NCBI GenBank assembly: GCA_002354035.1
Contig: DEKU01000004.1
Span: 1-64,000, forward strand
From: Bacteroidales bacterium UBA2714
GTDB taxonomy: Bacteria; Bacteroidota; Bacteroidia; Bacteroidales; P3
DNA length: 64,000 nt
Reading direction: 5' to 3'
Shown: positions 1 through 8,210 of the stretch, piece by piece
How positions within the stretch are numbered: the stretch's first letter is position 1
Layout of the letters: every line of letters begins with the position of its first letter
Notes under the pieces: model-generated
Database searches by the model: none
What the model was told of the DNA's origin: nothing
Seen by the model: the letters and a program-made list of their open reading frames with translations, nothing else
Program-made: the position numbers and the translations under genes

Positions 1-12
1 CCTCCCATTGCG

Positions 13-234
13 TCAGAACAATAAGGTCTGCGCCGCGGCCGACGTGCCATAGCCGGCCAGCAACAGCCCGATCAGGTAGGCCAGCGTCTTCAACACAATC
101 ACCCACCACGGGGTGGCATCGGCCGACGCCGCCTTCAGATTATCGATAATAGCCTGTGCCTCAAGCTCGGTTACGTGCTGCGACTCCAGCACTCTTTTCG
201 CTTCGCTCACTGCGATTTTAATATCCTTTTTCAT
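13..234 (-). CDS. small membrane protein, 'smalltalk'-like
   Basis: A 73-residue protein with a charged helical N-terminal half (about residues 1-42) and one C-terminal hydrophobic segment (about 45-70) that begins with a WW pair and contains a Gly-rich stretch (LIGLLLAGYG). It resembles the very short Bacteroidetes 'smalltalk' proteins, often found near phage-like amidase or HU-like genes, although it is longer than most. It lies 65 bases downstream of the DUF6266-like gene on the same strand, with a hairpin between them. No enzymatic motif is visible and the function is unknown. The family assignment is tentative; the membrane segment is clear. Confidence 0.6.
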   Translation of the reverse strand: MKKDIKIAVSEAKRVLESQHVTELEAQAIIDNLKAASADATPWWVIVLKTLAYLIGLLLAGYGTSAAAQTLLF

Positions 235-255
235 GTCTTCAAATTTTTAAAATAA

Positions 256-277
256 GGGGGACGGCAAGCCATCCCCC
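256..277 (-). terminator. hairpin with T-rich tail between two minus-strand genes
   Basis: On the minus strand the sequence reads GGGGGA-T-GGC-TT-GCC-G-TCCCCC and then TTATTTT. A 9-pair stem and a T-rich tail just after the stop codon at 299 fit an intrinsic terminator or attenuator between the 294-residue gene and the 73-residue gene. The T tract is interrupted by an A, so it may be leaky. Confidence 0.5.
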
Positions 278-298
278 ATTGTTAAACAACTGTCAACC

Positions 299-1183
299 TC
301 AGGGCATTTCCACATCGACCACCAAATCATCGACATTGGGAGTCAGAAAGTCGTCCACAGTCAGGCCGCCATAGCTCACTATTGCCGCCTCAACAGCCTC
401 TGCCGACTGATAGCGCGACAGCAGATTGTTGTTCACCACAAAGAACTGGGTGGACACCTGGGTGCCGTTCATCGCCAGGCGGCTGTGCACCACTGCCACA
501 CCGCCGTTCACCGTGCCGCCAACAGCCAGCTTCCCCTCTTCAACCGTGAAGAAGTTGGCCTCCACCATCTCGCCCAGCAACGACACTTCATCGTTCACGT
601 CGAGGGTCAGCTCCACGGCATCAATCGTCACCCGTGGCACCGAGGTACCCGAATCCTGATGCTGGTGAGCCACAAACACCGTCAGCTGGTCGCCGTGGCT
701 CCAGCCCGGATTGTTGTCGATAATGGCACGGCTGAAGGTTTTCAACGTGGTGCTGGCGCCGATGGTGATGCCGCCCATGCTCAGGTCAGTGACGGGCACA
801 TTGTTGCTTCCGAACTGAACACCCACACTGGGCAGCGACCCACGCGTCACCTGGTAGCCAGCCACCACACAGCCTCCCTGGCGGGCCTCATCGGCCGTCA
901 GCGCCACCGGGTTGACTCCGTGGTTGACACTCATAAACTCGTTGTAGTCGCTGTGGCCGCGCTCCTTGTTCTCAAAACTGGGACGCAAGGTGCCAGAAAA
1001 AGCCCGATACAGGTTCACCAGATTGGCCCAAGTCACCCTGTTGCGCATCTGTCGACGGGTGCGGGTGGGCACCGCCTTGCGCTCCACCTTCTGTCTCACT
1101 ACCGTCTGGCCGCCCACTCGCGAGAAGGTCAACTGCCCCACACTCCCTCTCAAATGGGAGATAATTCCTGAAATAATAGCCAT
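299..1183 (-). CDS. DUF6266-like hypothetical protein
   Basis: A 294-residue protein. I chose the ATG at 1183 because the protein then starts MAIISGIISHLRGSVG; an upstream ATG at 1243 would add 20 unlikely residues. The N-terminus, with a Gly-rich motif followed by basic residues (about 20-50) and an aromatic segment (WANLVNLYRAF), resembles the Bacteroidota family DUF6266, in which copies of unknown function start with a similar Gly-rich module. The rest is beta-rich and lacks catalytic motifs. There is no signal peptide. A TAnnTTTG promoter lies about 135 bases upstream. A phage-tail-like or surface role is possible but unsupported here. Confidence 0.6.
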   Translation of the reverse strand: MAIISGIISHLRGSVGQLTFSRVGGQTVVRQKVERKAVPTRTRRQMRNRVTWANLVNLYRAFSGTLRPSFENKERGHSDYNEFMSVNHGVNPVALTADEARQGGCVVAGYQVTRGSLPSVGVQFGSNNVPVTDLSMGGITIGASTTLKTFSRAIIDNNPGWSHGDQLTVFVAHQHQDSGTSVPRVTIDAVELTLDVNDEVSLLGEMVEANFFTVEEGKLAVGGTVNGGVAVVHSRLAMNGTQVSTQFFVVNNNLLSRYQSAEAVEAAIVSYGGLTVDDFLTPNVDDLVVDVEMP

Positions 1184-1320
1184 AATAATACTCTTGCCGG
1201 AGTCCGCCCGGTCCTTAGTCGGGTTGTTTTGTGGACTCCGCATCCCTTGGGCGCCTCTGGTGCTGCGCCGCGGCTCCGCGCGTCAGCCGCGTGCAGTCCC
1301 TGTCGCCCTCGAAGACGCTG

Positions 1321-1328
1321 CAAAAGTA
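1321..1328 (-). promoter_or_regulatory. Bacteroidetes -7 element (TACTTTTG)
   Basis: TACTTTTG followed by CAGC on the minus strand matches the Bacteroidetes consensus TAnnTTTG. It would drive the DUF6266-like gene with a leader of about 130 bases. The -33 element is not obvious. Confidence 0.55.
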
Positions 1329-1630
1329 ATACAACCCTTTTCCTTGCCCCCGCCGTTTTACACAACCATTCCTTTCCCAGTCACATCCGCCTCGACCGCA
1401 CCTTGCCCTGCCCCAGTCTACCACTGCGCCCACCCTTCTGTCCAAGCCATCTCCTCCCATTCCGGCACCCTCCAGCTGTTTTTCACCCACCTCGCCATGT
1501 CCCACCCCTACCCCCCAACGCAGCCATAGGCAGGCAAGCGGGCCAAAAGAAATCCTCAACCCGCCTCTGGACAGCAGATATACAACAACTTGGCTTAATC
1601 TTCCGCCGCCATACGGATGCGATTTCAAAC

Positions 1631-1683
1631 CCCGTTCCCCGTTCCTTCATCGTTAATTTATCGAAGAAGTAACGGGGAACGGG
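1631..1683. repeat. 13-base perfect inverted repeat
   Basis: CCCGTTCCCCGTT at 1631-1643 is exactly complementary to AACGGGGAACGGG at 1671-1683, with a 27-base spacer. A smaller palindrome (CATTGA/TCAATG, 1684-1702) follows directly. It lies about 70 bases beyond the stop codon of the MBL-fold gene, so it may be a transcript 3'-end structure, but no long T tract follows. Confidence 0.7.
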
Positions 1684-1750
1684 CATTGAAGAAACATCAA
1701 TGTAGGGGAGCCGCAGCAAGATGGGAAAAGGGATGGCGGGGGATGAGGGG

Positions 1751-2413
1751 TCAATCGATGGCGTCCAGCCCCCAGCTGTAGTGCATGGGGTGGAGGTGCG
1801 ACACCTTGATGGCGTCGAGCAACTGGAAGGGGCCGCGCAGCATCTCCTGCCCCAGACGGGGGTCGACGGGGAACATGGCGTGGTCGATGGCGGGATGGGC
1901 CAGACGGATGTCGCGCAGGATGGAGAGGAAGAGTTTCTCCATCTGGTCGGAGGTCACTTTCACGCGGTCTATGTCTGTGGGGTCGGACGAGGGCGGGAAC
2001 CGCCAGTTGTTGCAGTCGCCGGCATGGAAGAGGGTGGTGCCGTCGGGCATTGCCACAACCGTGCAGACCCCCACGTCGGTGGACCGATAGGCGTCGAGCC
2101 GGAAATGTGGGGTTTCCACGCTCTCGCCGGGCCGCAGCACGGCCAGGGGGAGCGACTTGTCGATGCGCCGGCGGCGCACGGTGTCGTAGGAGGGCAGCAG
2201 GTGCCAGTGGGCGCGGGCGGCGCAGAGGGAGGGGATGTCGGGGTTGTAGTGGTCCTGATGGAAGTGGGAGACGATGAAGTAGACGTCCTTGCCGTCGGCA
2301 TGGTCGAGGAGGGTGCGGAGCTGTCCTTGTGGGTCTTTCCAATAGTCGAAGACCAGGAGGCAGGTTTCCCCCTCGGCCACGAAACAACTGTGGTGGATGT
2401 AGTGCAGCTGCAT
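1751..2413 (-). CDS. MBL-fold metal-dependent hydrolase
   Basis: A 220-residue metallo-beta-lactamase-fold protein. The metal-binding motif SHFHQDH (about residues 69-75) is the HxHxDH signature. A later GDCNN (about 152-156) supplies the bridging Asp, and a C-terminal SHLHPMH (about 205-211) supplies further His ligands. The N-terminal HHSCF (about 7-11) is typical of UlaG/RomA-type cytosolic MBL proteins. There is no signal peptide. It starts 12 bases after the 134-residue gene on the same strand, so the two are probably cotranscribed. The substrate cannot be read from the sequence. Confidence 0.85.
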   Translation of the reverse strand: MQLHYIHHSCFVAEGETCLLVFDYWKDPQGQLRTLLDHADGKDVYFIVSHFHQDHYNPDIPSLCAARAHWHLLPSYDTVRRRRIDKSLPLAVLRPGESVETPHFRLDAYRSTDVGVCTVVAMPDGTTLFHAGDCNNWRFPPSSDPTDIDRVKVTSDQMEKLFLSILRDIRLAHPAIDHAMFPVDPRLGQEMLRGPFQLLDAIKVSHLHPMHYSWGLDAID

Positions 2414-2425
2414 GGCAGGGTGGGG

Positions 2426-2830
2426 CTAATGGCGCTTGGGTTCGAAATCCACCATCAGCGACTGCTCGTTGAAATGGATGTCTTTGAGGGTGATGTGGTC
2501 GAAGAGGGTGGCGAGTTGGGGGCTTTTGCCCAGGGAGAGCAGGAGGCGGTTGCCGTCGAGGATTTCGAGCATGTCGGCCTCGGGCTGTTTTTTCAGCTGG
2601 CCCAGGGCGGTGCGCACCATGAACTCGATGCCGGCTCCGCCGCCGTAGGAGAGGAAGATGTCGGAGCCGTTGATGCGGTCCACGTTCACGTCGAGCCCCA
2701 CGGAGCCCATCAGGGGCACTTTGTAGGAGAGACGCACGGTGTGGGGACCACCATAGGAGAGCGGGAGTTCTTTGCCGGTTTTGTCGAGAATGAACTGTCC
2801 GACTTCGGTATAGGTGAGGTTGAATTGCAT
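2426..2830 (-). CDS. hypothetical protein upstream of MBL-fold gene
   Basis: A 134-residue soluble protein with no signal peptide or membrane segment. It has a central Gly-rich stretch (LSYGGGAGIEF, about 61-71) and mixed alpha/beta character. I do not recognise the family. It is 12 bases upstream of the MBL-fold hydrolase and divergent from the DRTGG gene, with only about 100 bases between the start codons. The coupling suggests a shared role with the hydrolase, but nothing more can be said. Confidence 0.7.
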   Translation of the reverse strand: MQFNLTYTEVGQFILDKTGKELPLSYGGPHTVRLSYKVPLMGSVGLDVNVDRINGSDIFLSYGGGAGIEFMVRTALGQLKKQPEADMLEILDGNRLLLSLGKSPQLATLFDHITLKDIHFNEQSLMVDFEPKRH

Positions 2831-2891
2831 GGGTGAATATGTTTTTGAGTAATTTTTTCAGCGGGATAACGCGTAATTGGAAAAAAAATTG

Positions 2892-2899
2892 TATTTTTG
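2892..2899 (+). promoter_or_regulatory. Bacteroidetes -7 element (TATTTTTG)
   Basis: TATTTTTG followed by CAC, 28 bases before the ATG at 2927, in an A-rich tract. It would start the DRTGG-PHP unit with a leader of about 20 bases. Confidence 0.65.
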
Positions 2900-2926
2900 C
2901 ACATCCAAACAAAACAAACATTCACT

Positions 2927-3262
2927 ATGAAAGTAAGAGAATTAGTAGAGAAACTGAACCTGAAAGTGCTGTCGGGAGCCGACGGTCTTGACCGCGAAAT
3001 AGAGGGCTGCTATGTGTCCGACCTGCTGAGCGACGTGATGGGCAACGCCGAGATGGGCGATGTGTGGGTTACCTTGCAGGTACATAAGAACGTGATGGCC
3101 ATTGCCTCGCTGAAAGAGCTGGCATGCGTCATTCTGGTCAAAGGGCAGACCGCCTCGGACGATACCCTGGAGCAGAGCAACGAGGAGGGTATCCCCTTCC
3201 TGAGCACGACGATGGAGACCTTCGAGACAGCAGGCAAAATCTATGAGCTTCTGAAAAACTGA
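2927..3262 (+). CDS. DRTGG domain-containing protein (hydrogenase-associated)
   Basis: A 111-residue single-domain protein of the DRTGG family, which is related to the N-terminal domain of HPr kinase. Visible features are the opening KVRELVEKLNLKVLSG, then YVSDLLSDVM at about 32-41 and a C-terminal GKIYELL. The start at 2927 is used because it restores the usual KVREL start and follows the promoter. The PHP gene starts 34 bases later. A paralog lies at 44050-44391. In many Firmicutes, stand-alone DRTGG proteins sit beside PHP, HATPase and [FeFe]-hydrogenase genes, the same partners seen in this window. The biochemical role is unknown; a regulatory or biogenesis role for hydrogenase is inference. 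Confidence 0.8.
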   Translation: MKVRELVEKLNLKVLSGADGLDREIEGCYVSDLLSDVMGNAEMGDVWVTLQVHKNVMAIASLKELACVILVKGQTASDDTLEQSNEEGIPFLSTTMETFETAGKIYELLKN

Positions 3263-3296
3263 CCCACGGCGGCTTCGGGCCGCAGAAAGGAATGCC

Positions 3297-4070
3297 ATGA
3301 CTCCCTTCAAGGCCGACCTGCATATACATACAGTCCTGTCGCCCTGCGGCGATTTGGAGATGAGCCCCTCCGCCATCGTGGAGCGGGCCTTGGCGCGCGG
3401 GCTTGACATGATAGCCATAAGCGACCACAACACCACCCGTCAGGTGAAGGTGACCCAAAAGATAGGACGCGACAAGGGGCTTTTCGTTCTGGGCGGAGTG
3501 GAGGTCACCTCGCAGGAGGAGGCTCACTGCCTCTCCTTCTTCGAGACCGACGAGCAGCTGGACGAGTTCCAGGAGTTTCTCGATGCCCATCTCCCCCCTA
3601 TCCCCAACGACGAGGACCGCTTCGGCTATCAGCTCATCGTCGACGAGAATGATGAGATTGTGGGCGAGGAGGAGTACCATCTGCTGAACGGCTTAGATGT
3701 CGACATCGACGGCATTTATGAGGAGGTGCATCGCATCGGCGGACTGTTTGTGCCGGCGCATGTCAACAAGGACACCACATCGCTCACCAGTCAGCTGGGT
3801 TTCGTGCCGCCCGACCTGAAGGCCGACGGCCTGGAGATAAACCGGTTCACTACCCGCGAAGAGATGCTGAAGAAGTTCGCCTATCTGAAACGGTTCAACT
3901 TCATCACCGACAGCGACGCCCACTTTATCGACAACATCGGCGACGTGTATAACGTCATCTATATGGAACACCGAAACTTCGGCGAGTTCAGCAAGGCGCT
4001 GAAAGGCGAGGACGGCCGCTATATCGACACAATGGCGTTCCGCACCGCACCACTCAAAAAAGTCATCTAA
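3297..4070 (+). CDS. PHP domain-containing phosphoesterase
   Basis: A 257-residue PHP-family protein. The N-terminal ADLHIHT (about 6-12) is the first metal-binding motif, ISDHN (about 41-45) the second, a Glu in GGVEVTS follows, a His is seen in VPAHVNK, and the C-terminal DSDAH is the last ligand set. These motifs build the trinuclear metal site of PHP phosphoesterases. A purine-rich AAAGGAA 5 bases before the ATG is a rare clear Shine-Dalgarno-like site. It is 34 bases behind the DRTGG gene. The family includes DNA polymerase-associated and histidinol-phosphatase-like enzymes, so the substrate is open; the neighbour suggests the hydrogenase-associated subgroup. Confidence 0.85.
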   Translation: MTPFKADLHIHTVLSPCGDLEMSPSAIVERALARGLDMIAISDHNTTRQVKVTQKIGRDKGLFVLGGVEVTSQEEAHCLSFFETDEQLDEFQEFLDAHLPPIPNDEDRFGYQLIVDENDEIVGEEEYHLLNGLDVDIDGIYEEVHRIGGLFVPAHVNKDTTSLTSQLGFVPPDLKADGLEINRFTTREEMLKKFAYLKRFNFITDSDAHFIDNIGDVYNVIYMEHRNFGEFSKALKGEDGRYIDTMAFRTAPLKKVI

Positions 4071-4166
4071 CCCTCCGCCCGCAAATCCGGGCTGCGTCTA
4101 TTACCTGAGAAGTGCCAAAGCAAATCGCCTCCCGAGCAGTCGAAAAATGGGCAATAGTCCACCTTC

Positions 4167-4640
4167 CTACTCGTTGTGGTAAGGCTCATGGCGGAGGATG
4201 GTGAAAGCGCGATAGAGCTGTTCGACAAAGAAGAGGCGCACCATCTGGTGGTTGAACGTCATCTGCGAAAGGGATATCTTGTCGTGTGCCGCGGCATAGA
4301 CCGATGGTGCAAACCCGAAGGCTCCACCCACCACAAAAGCCAGCGTCCGCACTCCGGCATTCATCTGTTTTTGAAGATACTGGGCAAAGCCCACCGACGG
4401 CCGCTCGGTGCCATGCTCGTCGAGCAACACCACACGGTCCACCCCCTCGAAACGGCGCAGCAGCAATGCCGCCTCGCGCTCCTTGATTTCGTCGGCCGAA
4501 GCCCCTTTCTGGTCCTTCAGTGCAGGGATCACCTCCATCTCGAAGTTCGTATAGTGTTTCAGCCGTTTCACATAAATATCTATACCCTCCTGCAGGTACG
4601 GCTGGTCGGTTTTCGATATCACAATCAGTTTTACGTTCAT
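4167..4640 (-). CDS. rlmH: 23S rRNA (pseudouridine1915-N3)-methyltransferase RlmH
   Basis: A 157-residue SPOUT-class methyltransferase of the family's usual length. It methylates N3 of pseudouridine 1915 in helix 69 of 23S rRNA, using S-adenosylmethionine. Diagnostic features are the start MNVKLIVISKT, the knotted SAM-binding region with VVGGAFGF (about 103-110), and the C-terminal HQMVRLFFVEQLYRAFTI with the ending HEPYHNE. It starts 27 bases after the FemAB-like gene on the same strand and probably shares its transcript. Confidence 0.96.
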   Translation of the reverse strand: MNVKLIVISKTDQPYLQEGIDIYVKRLKHYTNFEMEVIPALKDQKGASADEIKEREAALLLRRFEGVDRVVLLDEHGTERPSVGFAQYLQKQMNAGVRTLAFVVGGAFGFAPSVYAAAHDKISLSQMTFNHQMVRLFFVEQLYRAFTILRHEPYHNE

Positions 4641-4667
4641 GGTGACAAATGCTTCAATTACTAAACG

Positions 4668-5603
4668 TTATACATTCACCCGCAGAGCGCGGAGCAGCCG
4701 TCGCACCGCCGTGTTGCGGAACCGGGTCACATGCCGATAGGCCACCGGCTTAGCGCCATAAAGGCTGTAGGAGAAGGCGATGCTGGGGTCCATGCTGCCC
4801 TCAAAATCAAAGGCTTCGGTCTTGCCCGACAGCCGCTGCATGATTCCCCAGAACAGGAAGGGTGAAGCCCCGTTGTGGTGACCCTCGGGGTTGAGGGCCG
4901 AGAGGAGCGCATAGGCGCTATTGGAATCAAAAGCCACAAAGCGGGCGGCATGCAAACAGCCGGTAGCATCGACGGCGCCCAGCAGCAACCCTTGTCCGCG
5001 CTGCAAGGCGGCACCCACGATGCGGGCTATGAACTCCGCCGACAACACATCCTCCTGCCCGCGCGACCGCCAGTAGGCGGCATGGAAGTCGGCAAACTGC
5101 TCGGGGCTGATGTCGTCGGTGACGGACAGCACCTTGGCCGCCCGACGGATGGGACGCTGCCGCCGCTGCTTGTCGAATCCGTCAAACACACTTTGCATAT
5201 CCTGCATACTCTCAATGCGGTAAGTCACCCGTTCCTCGCAGCTGTAGTCCTCCCAACCGGTCAGAGCCTCCGTGCCGGGTGCCAGATTCTGCGAAGAGAA
5301 AGCCAGCCCAAGACGGGCGAAATGGCTTGCCAGCTGCCGTGCTGCCTCGTTCCGGTCAGCCCGAGGGCTGAACCAAGGGCCACAATGCTGCGTAAGTTGG
5401 GGCTGCACAACAAACCGCAACCCCATCCGCCGACCCAGCAAGTAAGGCATGGCGGCGGCAATACTGCCGTCGGTCTGCCGGGCCAGGGCCACATCCCAGT
5501 GCTTCCCGTCACAGACAGCCTCCATCCACCAGTATTGCAGAAACAGAGGAATCGACGATCCCTCTGTTTCACACAAATGCTTATATACCTCTTTGTTACC
5601 CAA
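4668..5603 (-). CDS. FemAB/GNAT-type acyltransferase
   Basis: A 311-residue cytosolic protein resembling the FemAB-like GNAT fold (PEP-CTERM/FemAB related). Seen in order are an N-terminal half with the motif SIPLFLQYWWMEAV (about 17-30) and a central basic region KQRRQRPIRRA (about 145-155). The second acyltransferase half has LLGAVDATGCLHAARFV (about 207-223) and FDFEGSMDPSIAFSYSLYGAKP (about 266-287), the latter typical of FemAB-like enzymes. Such proteins transfer an aminoacyl or acyl group, often in cell-wall or glycan modification. The acceptor cannot be deduced. It lies between ompA-like and rlmH genes on the minus strand. Confidence 0.7.
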   Translation of the reverse strand: MGNKEVYKHLCETEGSSIPLFLQYWWMEAVCDGKHWDVALARQTDGSIAAAMPYLLGRRMGLRFVVQPQLTQHCGPWFSPRADRNEAARQLASHFARLGLAFSSQNLAPGTEALTGWEDYSCEERVTYRIESMQDMQSVFDGFDKQRRQRPIRRAAKVLSVTDDISPEQFADFHAAYWRSRGQEDVLSAEFIARIVGAALQRGQGLLLGAVDATGCLHAARFVAFDSNSAYALLSALNPEGHHNGASPFLFWGIMQRLSGKTEAFDFEGSMDPSIAFSYSLYGAKPVAYRHVTRFRNTAVRRLLRALRVNV

Positions 5604-5636
5604 CCGTGATATGGTTTGGTGGAACCGAAAATCTAA

Positions 5637-6728
5637 TTATTGTATGGCCACGGTGACCCGATTGTTGGCCATGCGCCCGCTGAGCGTGTTGTTGTCGCCC
5701 ACGGGGTCGTCCTCGCCCTTGTAGAGTACCTCGATGCGGTGCTCCTCGATGCCGCGCAACATAAGGGCTTTCTTCACCTCCACGGCACGCTGACGCGACA
5801 GGCCGGTGTTATAACTCTCCGTGCCCACGTTGTCGCAATAGCCCGTCAGCAGCACCTCCAGCCCCTTCTCCTGTTTCAGATAGGAGGCCAGGTCGTCCAG
5901 CTCGGGCACATACGACTCCTGAATGGTGGCGTCGTTGGGGAAGAACTTAATCTCGGCAAAGGACTTGGCGCCCTGTGCCGCACTGGGCAGGAGGTCGATC
6001 TTCTTGGAGCTGAAGTCAAAAATCAGTCCCACGCGGATCAGCTCGTCGGTGGGCTGCTCCTCGGTATAGAAAGACTCGTCCTTCCAGTAGCGCCAGTCGA
6101 TTTCGGCCACCTTGTAGCTCACCTTGTTTTTCATCTGCTTCTCGATGAGGATGTCACGGAAATAGTCGAGTGAGATGACAGCCTCCATCTGTGCCTTGGC
6201 CACCAGCTCGTCGTGCAGGTCCTGGTCCTTCACCGAGGGGTTGACGGCAAACACAGCACACAAGTGCATCGGTATGCGGCCCGCACTCGAGAGGTAGTCC
6301 ATCACCGGGTCGAACTTGCCCCAGTCGCGGTCCTTGTCGCGCTCCCACTTCAGCGAGCGGAACTTGTTGTAATCATAGTCAATAAAATAGAAGGTCTTGG
6401 CATTAAACGAGGTGAATTTCCACACAGTGTCGTATGCCGCCTCGCGCACCTTGCGTTTGCCCGAAGGGTCAATGATCGGCTCGGTTTTCTTGCCTTTCTT
6501 GGTGTTGCCGGTGTTGGTCACCTGTTCATAGAGGCCTCCGATGGTGGGACGCCAGCTGGTGTCGGCAGTGCGACCCAACCATTGGCGCTTGTTCTCGCCG
6601 TCTTTGGCAATCTCGGTGGTAGGCCTTTTCTTGCGGTACTGGGCCTGTACATTGCTGGCCGGCACAAGCATCAGCACAGCCAAACAGAGTATCAAAACAT
6701 GTTTCTTCATCTTCTTCGTCTTTTTCAA
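5637..6728 (-). CDS. OmpA-family outer membrane protein
   Basis: A 363-residue exported protein. The signal peptide (about residues 8-29) ends with NVQAQ, a typical Bacteroidota type I cleavage site; ATG 6710 is an alternative start 6 residues in. The middle (about 85-250) is unknown sequence rich in aromatic and charged residues. The C-terminal about 105 residues are an OmpA peptidoglycan-binding domain: FFPNDATI, then LLTGYCDNVGTESYNTGLSRQRA and the final GRMANNRVTV. It probably anchors a periplasmic or outer-membrane assembly to peptidoglycan. It lies 113 bases downstream of the FtsE-like gene. Confidence 0.85.
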   Translation of the reverse strand: MKKTKKMKKHVLILCLAVLMLVPASNVQAQYRKKRPTTEIAKDGENKRQWLGRTADTSWRPTIGGLYEQVTNTGNTKKGKKTEPIIDPSGKRKVREAAYDTVWKFTSFNAKTFYFIDYDYNKFRSLKWERDKDRDWGKFDPVMDYLSSAGRIPMHLCAVFAVNPSVKDQDLHDELVAKAQMEAVISLDYFRDILIEKQMKNKVSYKVAEIDWRYWKDESFYTEEQPTDELIRVGLIFDFSSKKIDLLPSAAQGAKSFAEIKFFPNDATIQESYVPELDDLASYLKQEKGLEVLLTGYCDNVGTESYNTGLSRQRAVEVKKALMLRGIEEHRIEVLYKGEDDPVGDNNTLSGRMANNRVTVAIQ

Positions 6729-6841
6729 CTGTCAATCTCCATCATAACGCAACAATGTGTTGTTTATTGTAGAGGTGTTATATTTTCCTGTATCCGGTGT
6801 TTGCACGGAATTCTCTGGGGGCTTCGCGTCGCCCTCCCGCG

Positions 6842-7519
6842 TCAGAGCGAGGGGTCGATCAGCGAGCCGTTTTCGCACACCAGCATCCGCGACTGGAACT
6901 TGTCGATCATCATGAAATCGTGCGACGAAATCAACATCGTGGTGCCGGTCTGCTTGTTCAGGTCCACCAGCAGCTGCATGATGTCCGACGATGTGGCGGG
7001 GTCCAGATTTCCCGTAGGCTCATCGGCCAAAATCAGCGTGGGGTTGTTAATCAGCGCCCGCGCAATGCCTACACGCTGCTGCTCGCCCTCCGAGAGCTGA
7101 TAGACCGATGCCCGCGCCTTGTCTTCGATGCCCACGGCCTTCAGCGTGTTCTTCACCTGAGGGTCTATCGCGCTTCGTTTCCAGCCCGTGGCGTGCAGCA
7201 CAAAAGCCAGATTCTCGTACACATTGCGGTCGCGCAGCAGGCGGAAATTCTGGAACACGATGCCCACCTTGCGGCGCAGCGCGGGCACCTGCCGGTGCTT
7301 GAGATGCATGAGGTCGAAACCACACACCTTCGCCTCCTCAGCGCTGTCAATATCATGGTCGGCATAGAGGGTGCGGAGCAGCGAAGTTTTGCCCGCGCCG
7401 CTTCGGCCAATCAGATATACAAACTCTCCCGGCTCCACCTTGAGGTTCACACCCGACAGCAAGAGACCGTCCTCGTGGCTGATTGCCACCTCCTTTAGCG
7501 ATATTATAGGTTCATCCAT
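6842..7519 (-). CDS. ftsE: FtsE-like ABC transporter ATPase
   Basis: A 225-residue ABC ATPase close to FtsE, the cytoplasmic ATPase of the FtsEX complex that controls peptidoglycan hydrolases at division. Seen are Walker A GRSGAGKTS (about 37-45), Q-loop, the signature LSEGEQQR (about 142-149) and Walker B LILADEPTG (about 160-168) followed by NLDP. No FtsX-like permease is adjacent: the next gene is the OmpA protein. Bacteroidota commonly keep ftsE and ftsX apart, but a LolD/MacB-type role cannot be excluded. A TATCTTTG promoter is 21 bases upstream. Confidence 0.85.
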   Translation of the reverse strand: MDEPIISLKEVAISHEDGLLLSGVNLKVEPGEFVYLIGRSGAGKTSLLRTLYADHDIDSAEEAKVCGFDLMHLKHRQVPALRRKVGIVFQNFRLLRDRNVYENLAFVLHATGWKRSAIDPQVKNTLKAVGIEDKARASVYQLSEGEQQRVGIARALINNPTLILADEPTGNLDPATSSDIMQLLVDLNKQTGTTMLISSHDFMMIDKFQSRMLVCENGSLIDPSL

Positions 7520-8210
7520 AAAGACAACTTTTCAACTTGCAAAGATACTACTTTTTTCGCTAACACAAAGAAAAAGACCGCCATTTTTTCCACGGCACTG
7601 TGTTTATTGCCCCGCAGGAGCCACCCTGCCGGCCCCCCTTTGCGCCGCAGCCAGTTCGCCGTTTGCTCAGTTCAATCACTCCATTTCTTCATGGTTTGTG
7701 CACTATTTTATCACTTGATGAGAAAGAAAACAGAAAGAAAACAGAATGCAAACAGAATGCAAATGGGCAATACTTTGAGGAGGAAGGGCGAGGCCTGAGA
7801 GAGATGGCAAGCATCGGCCTTAAAGATTATTAAAAAGATGTCACGACTCATGATTTAGCCATCTTACAAGCAGATTCGGACTTGGGAATTTTTATTAAAT
7901 GTAGTTAAAATGAGGAGTGGAGGGGTAGCCAAAAGGTATGTTTTGACTCTATAGTGATAGACGGCTCAAGTGCAGGGCGGCGGCTGTGAGACAGGGGTGG
8001 CTCAGAAATTAAAAAGAGTTAGAAGATGCAAGATTCCATAGTTGCGGCCGTCATGAAGGGAGACGATAGCCAGTCTGCGTTTTCCACCACGGGCAGGGTG
8101 ACGGGCTGAGGGGACGGCCGAACGAGAAGAGGCACTGACAGCAGGGAGGGCTGCCCATGGGGACGGAGCAAGACGATGATGAAACATAATAATAAAAAAT
8201 ACGATACGAT
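7520..8210. other. 691-base intergenic region between divergent genes
   Basis: It holds the FtsE promoter (7540-7547) and the upstream region of the giant T9SS cargo gene. An A-rich tract with a near-repeat of ACAGAAAGAAA and ACAGAATGCAA occurs at about 7720-7762. I find no gene, RNA or clear promoter for the cargo gene; TATGTTTTG near 7938 is one base off the consensus spacing. Confidence 0.6.
7540..7547 (-). promoter_or_regulatory. Bacteroidetes -7 element (TATCTTTG)
   Basis: TATCTTTG followed by CAAG on the minus strand, 20 bases before the ATG of the FtsE-like gene; it predicts a very short leader of roughly 14 bases. Confidence 0.6.

Larger units (their letters stand above)
1184..1750. 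other. 567-base intergenic region
   Basis: I see no convincing gene. The part next to 1183 is the leader of the DUF6266-like gene with its promoter near 1321-1328. The middle is C-rich low-complexity sequence. At 1631-1683 there is a 13-base perfect inverted repeat (listed separately). The far end abuts the stop codon of the MBL-fold gene at 1751. Confidence 0.6.

Noticed and set aside
1244..1719. Possible small genes on either strand in the region before the MBL-fold gene
   Set aside because: The frames are Arg/Gly/Pro-rich, lack start context and conserved motifs, and overlap the promoter and leader of the DUF6266-like gene.
7520..8210. tRNA, small RNA or riboswitch in the long gap before the giant cargo gene
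   Set aside because: I found no cloverleaf, no conserved riboswitch core and no strong terminator in this region.
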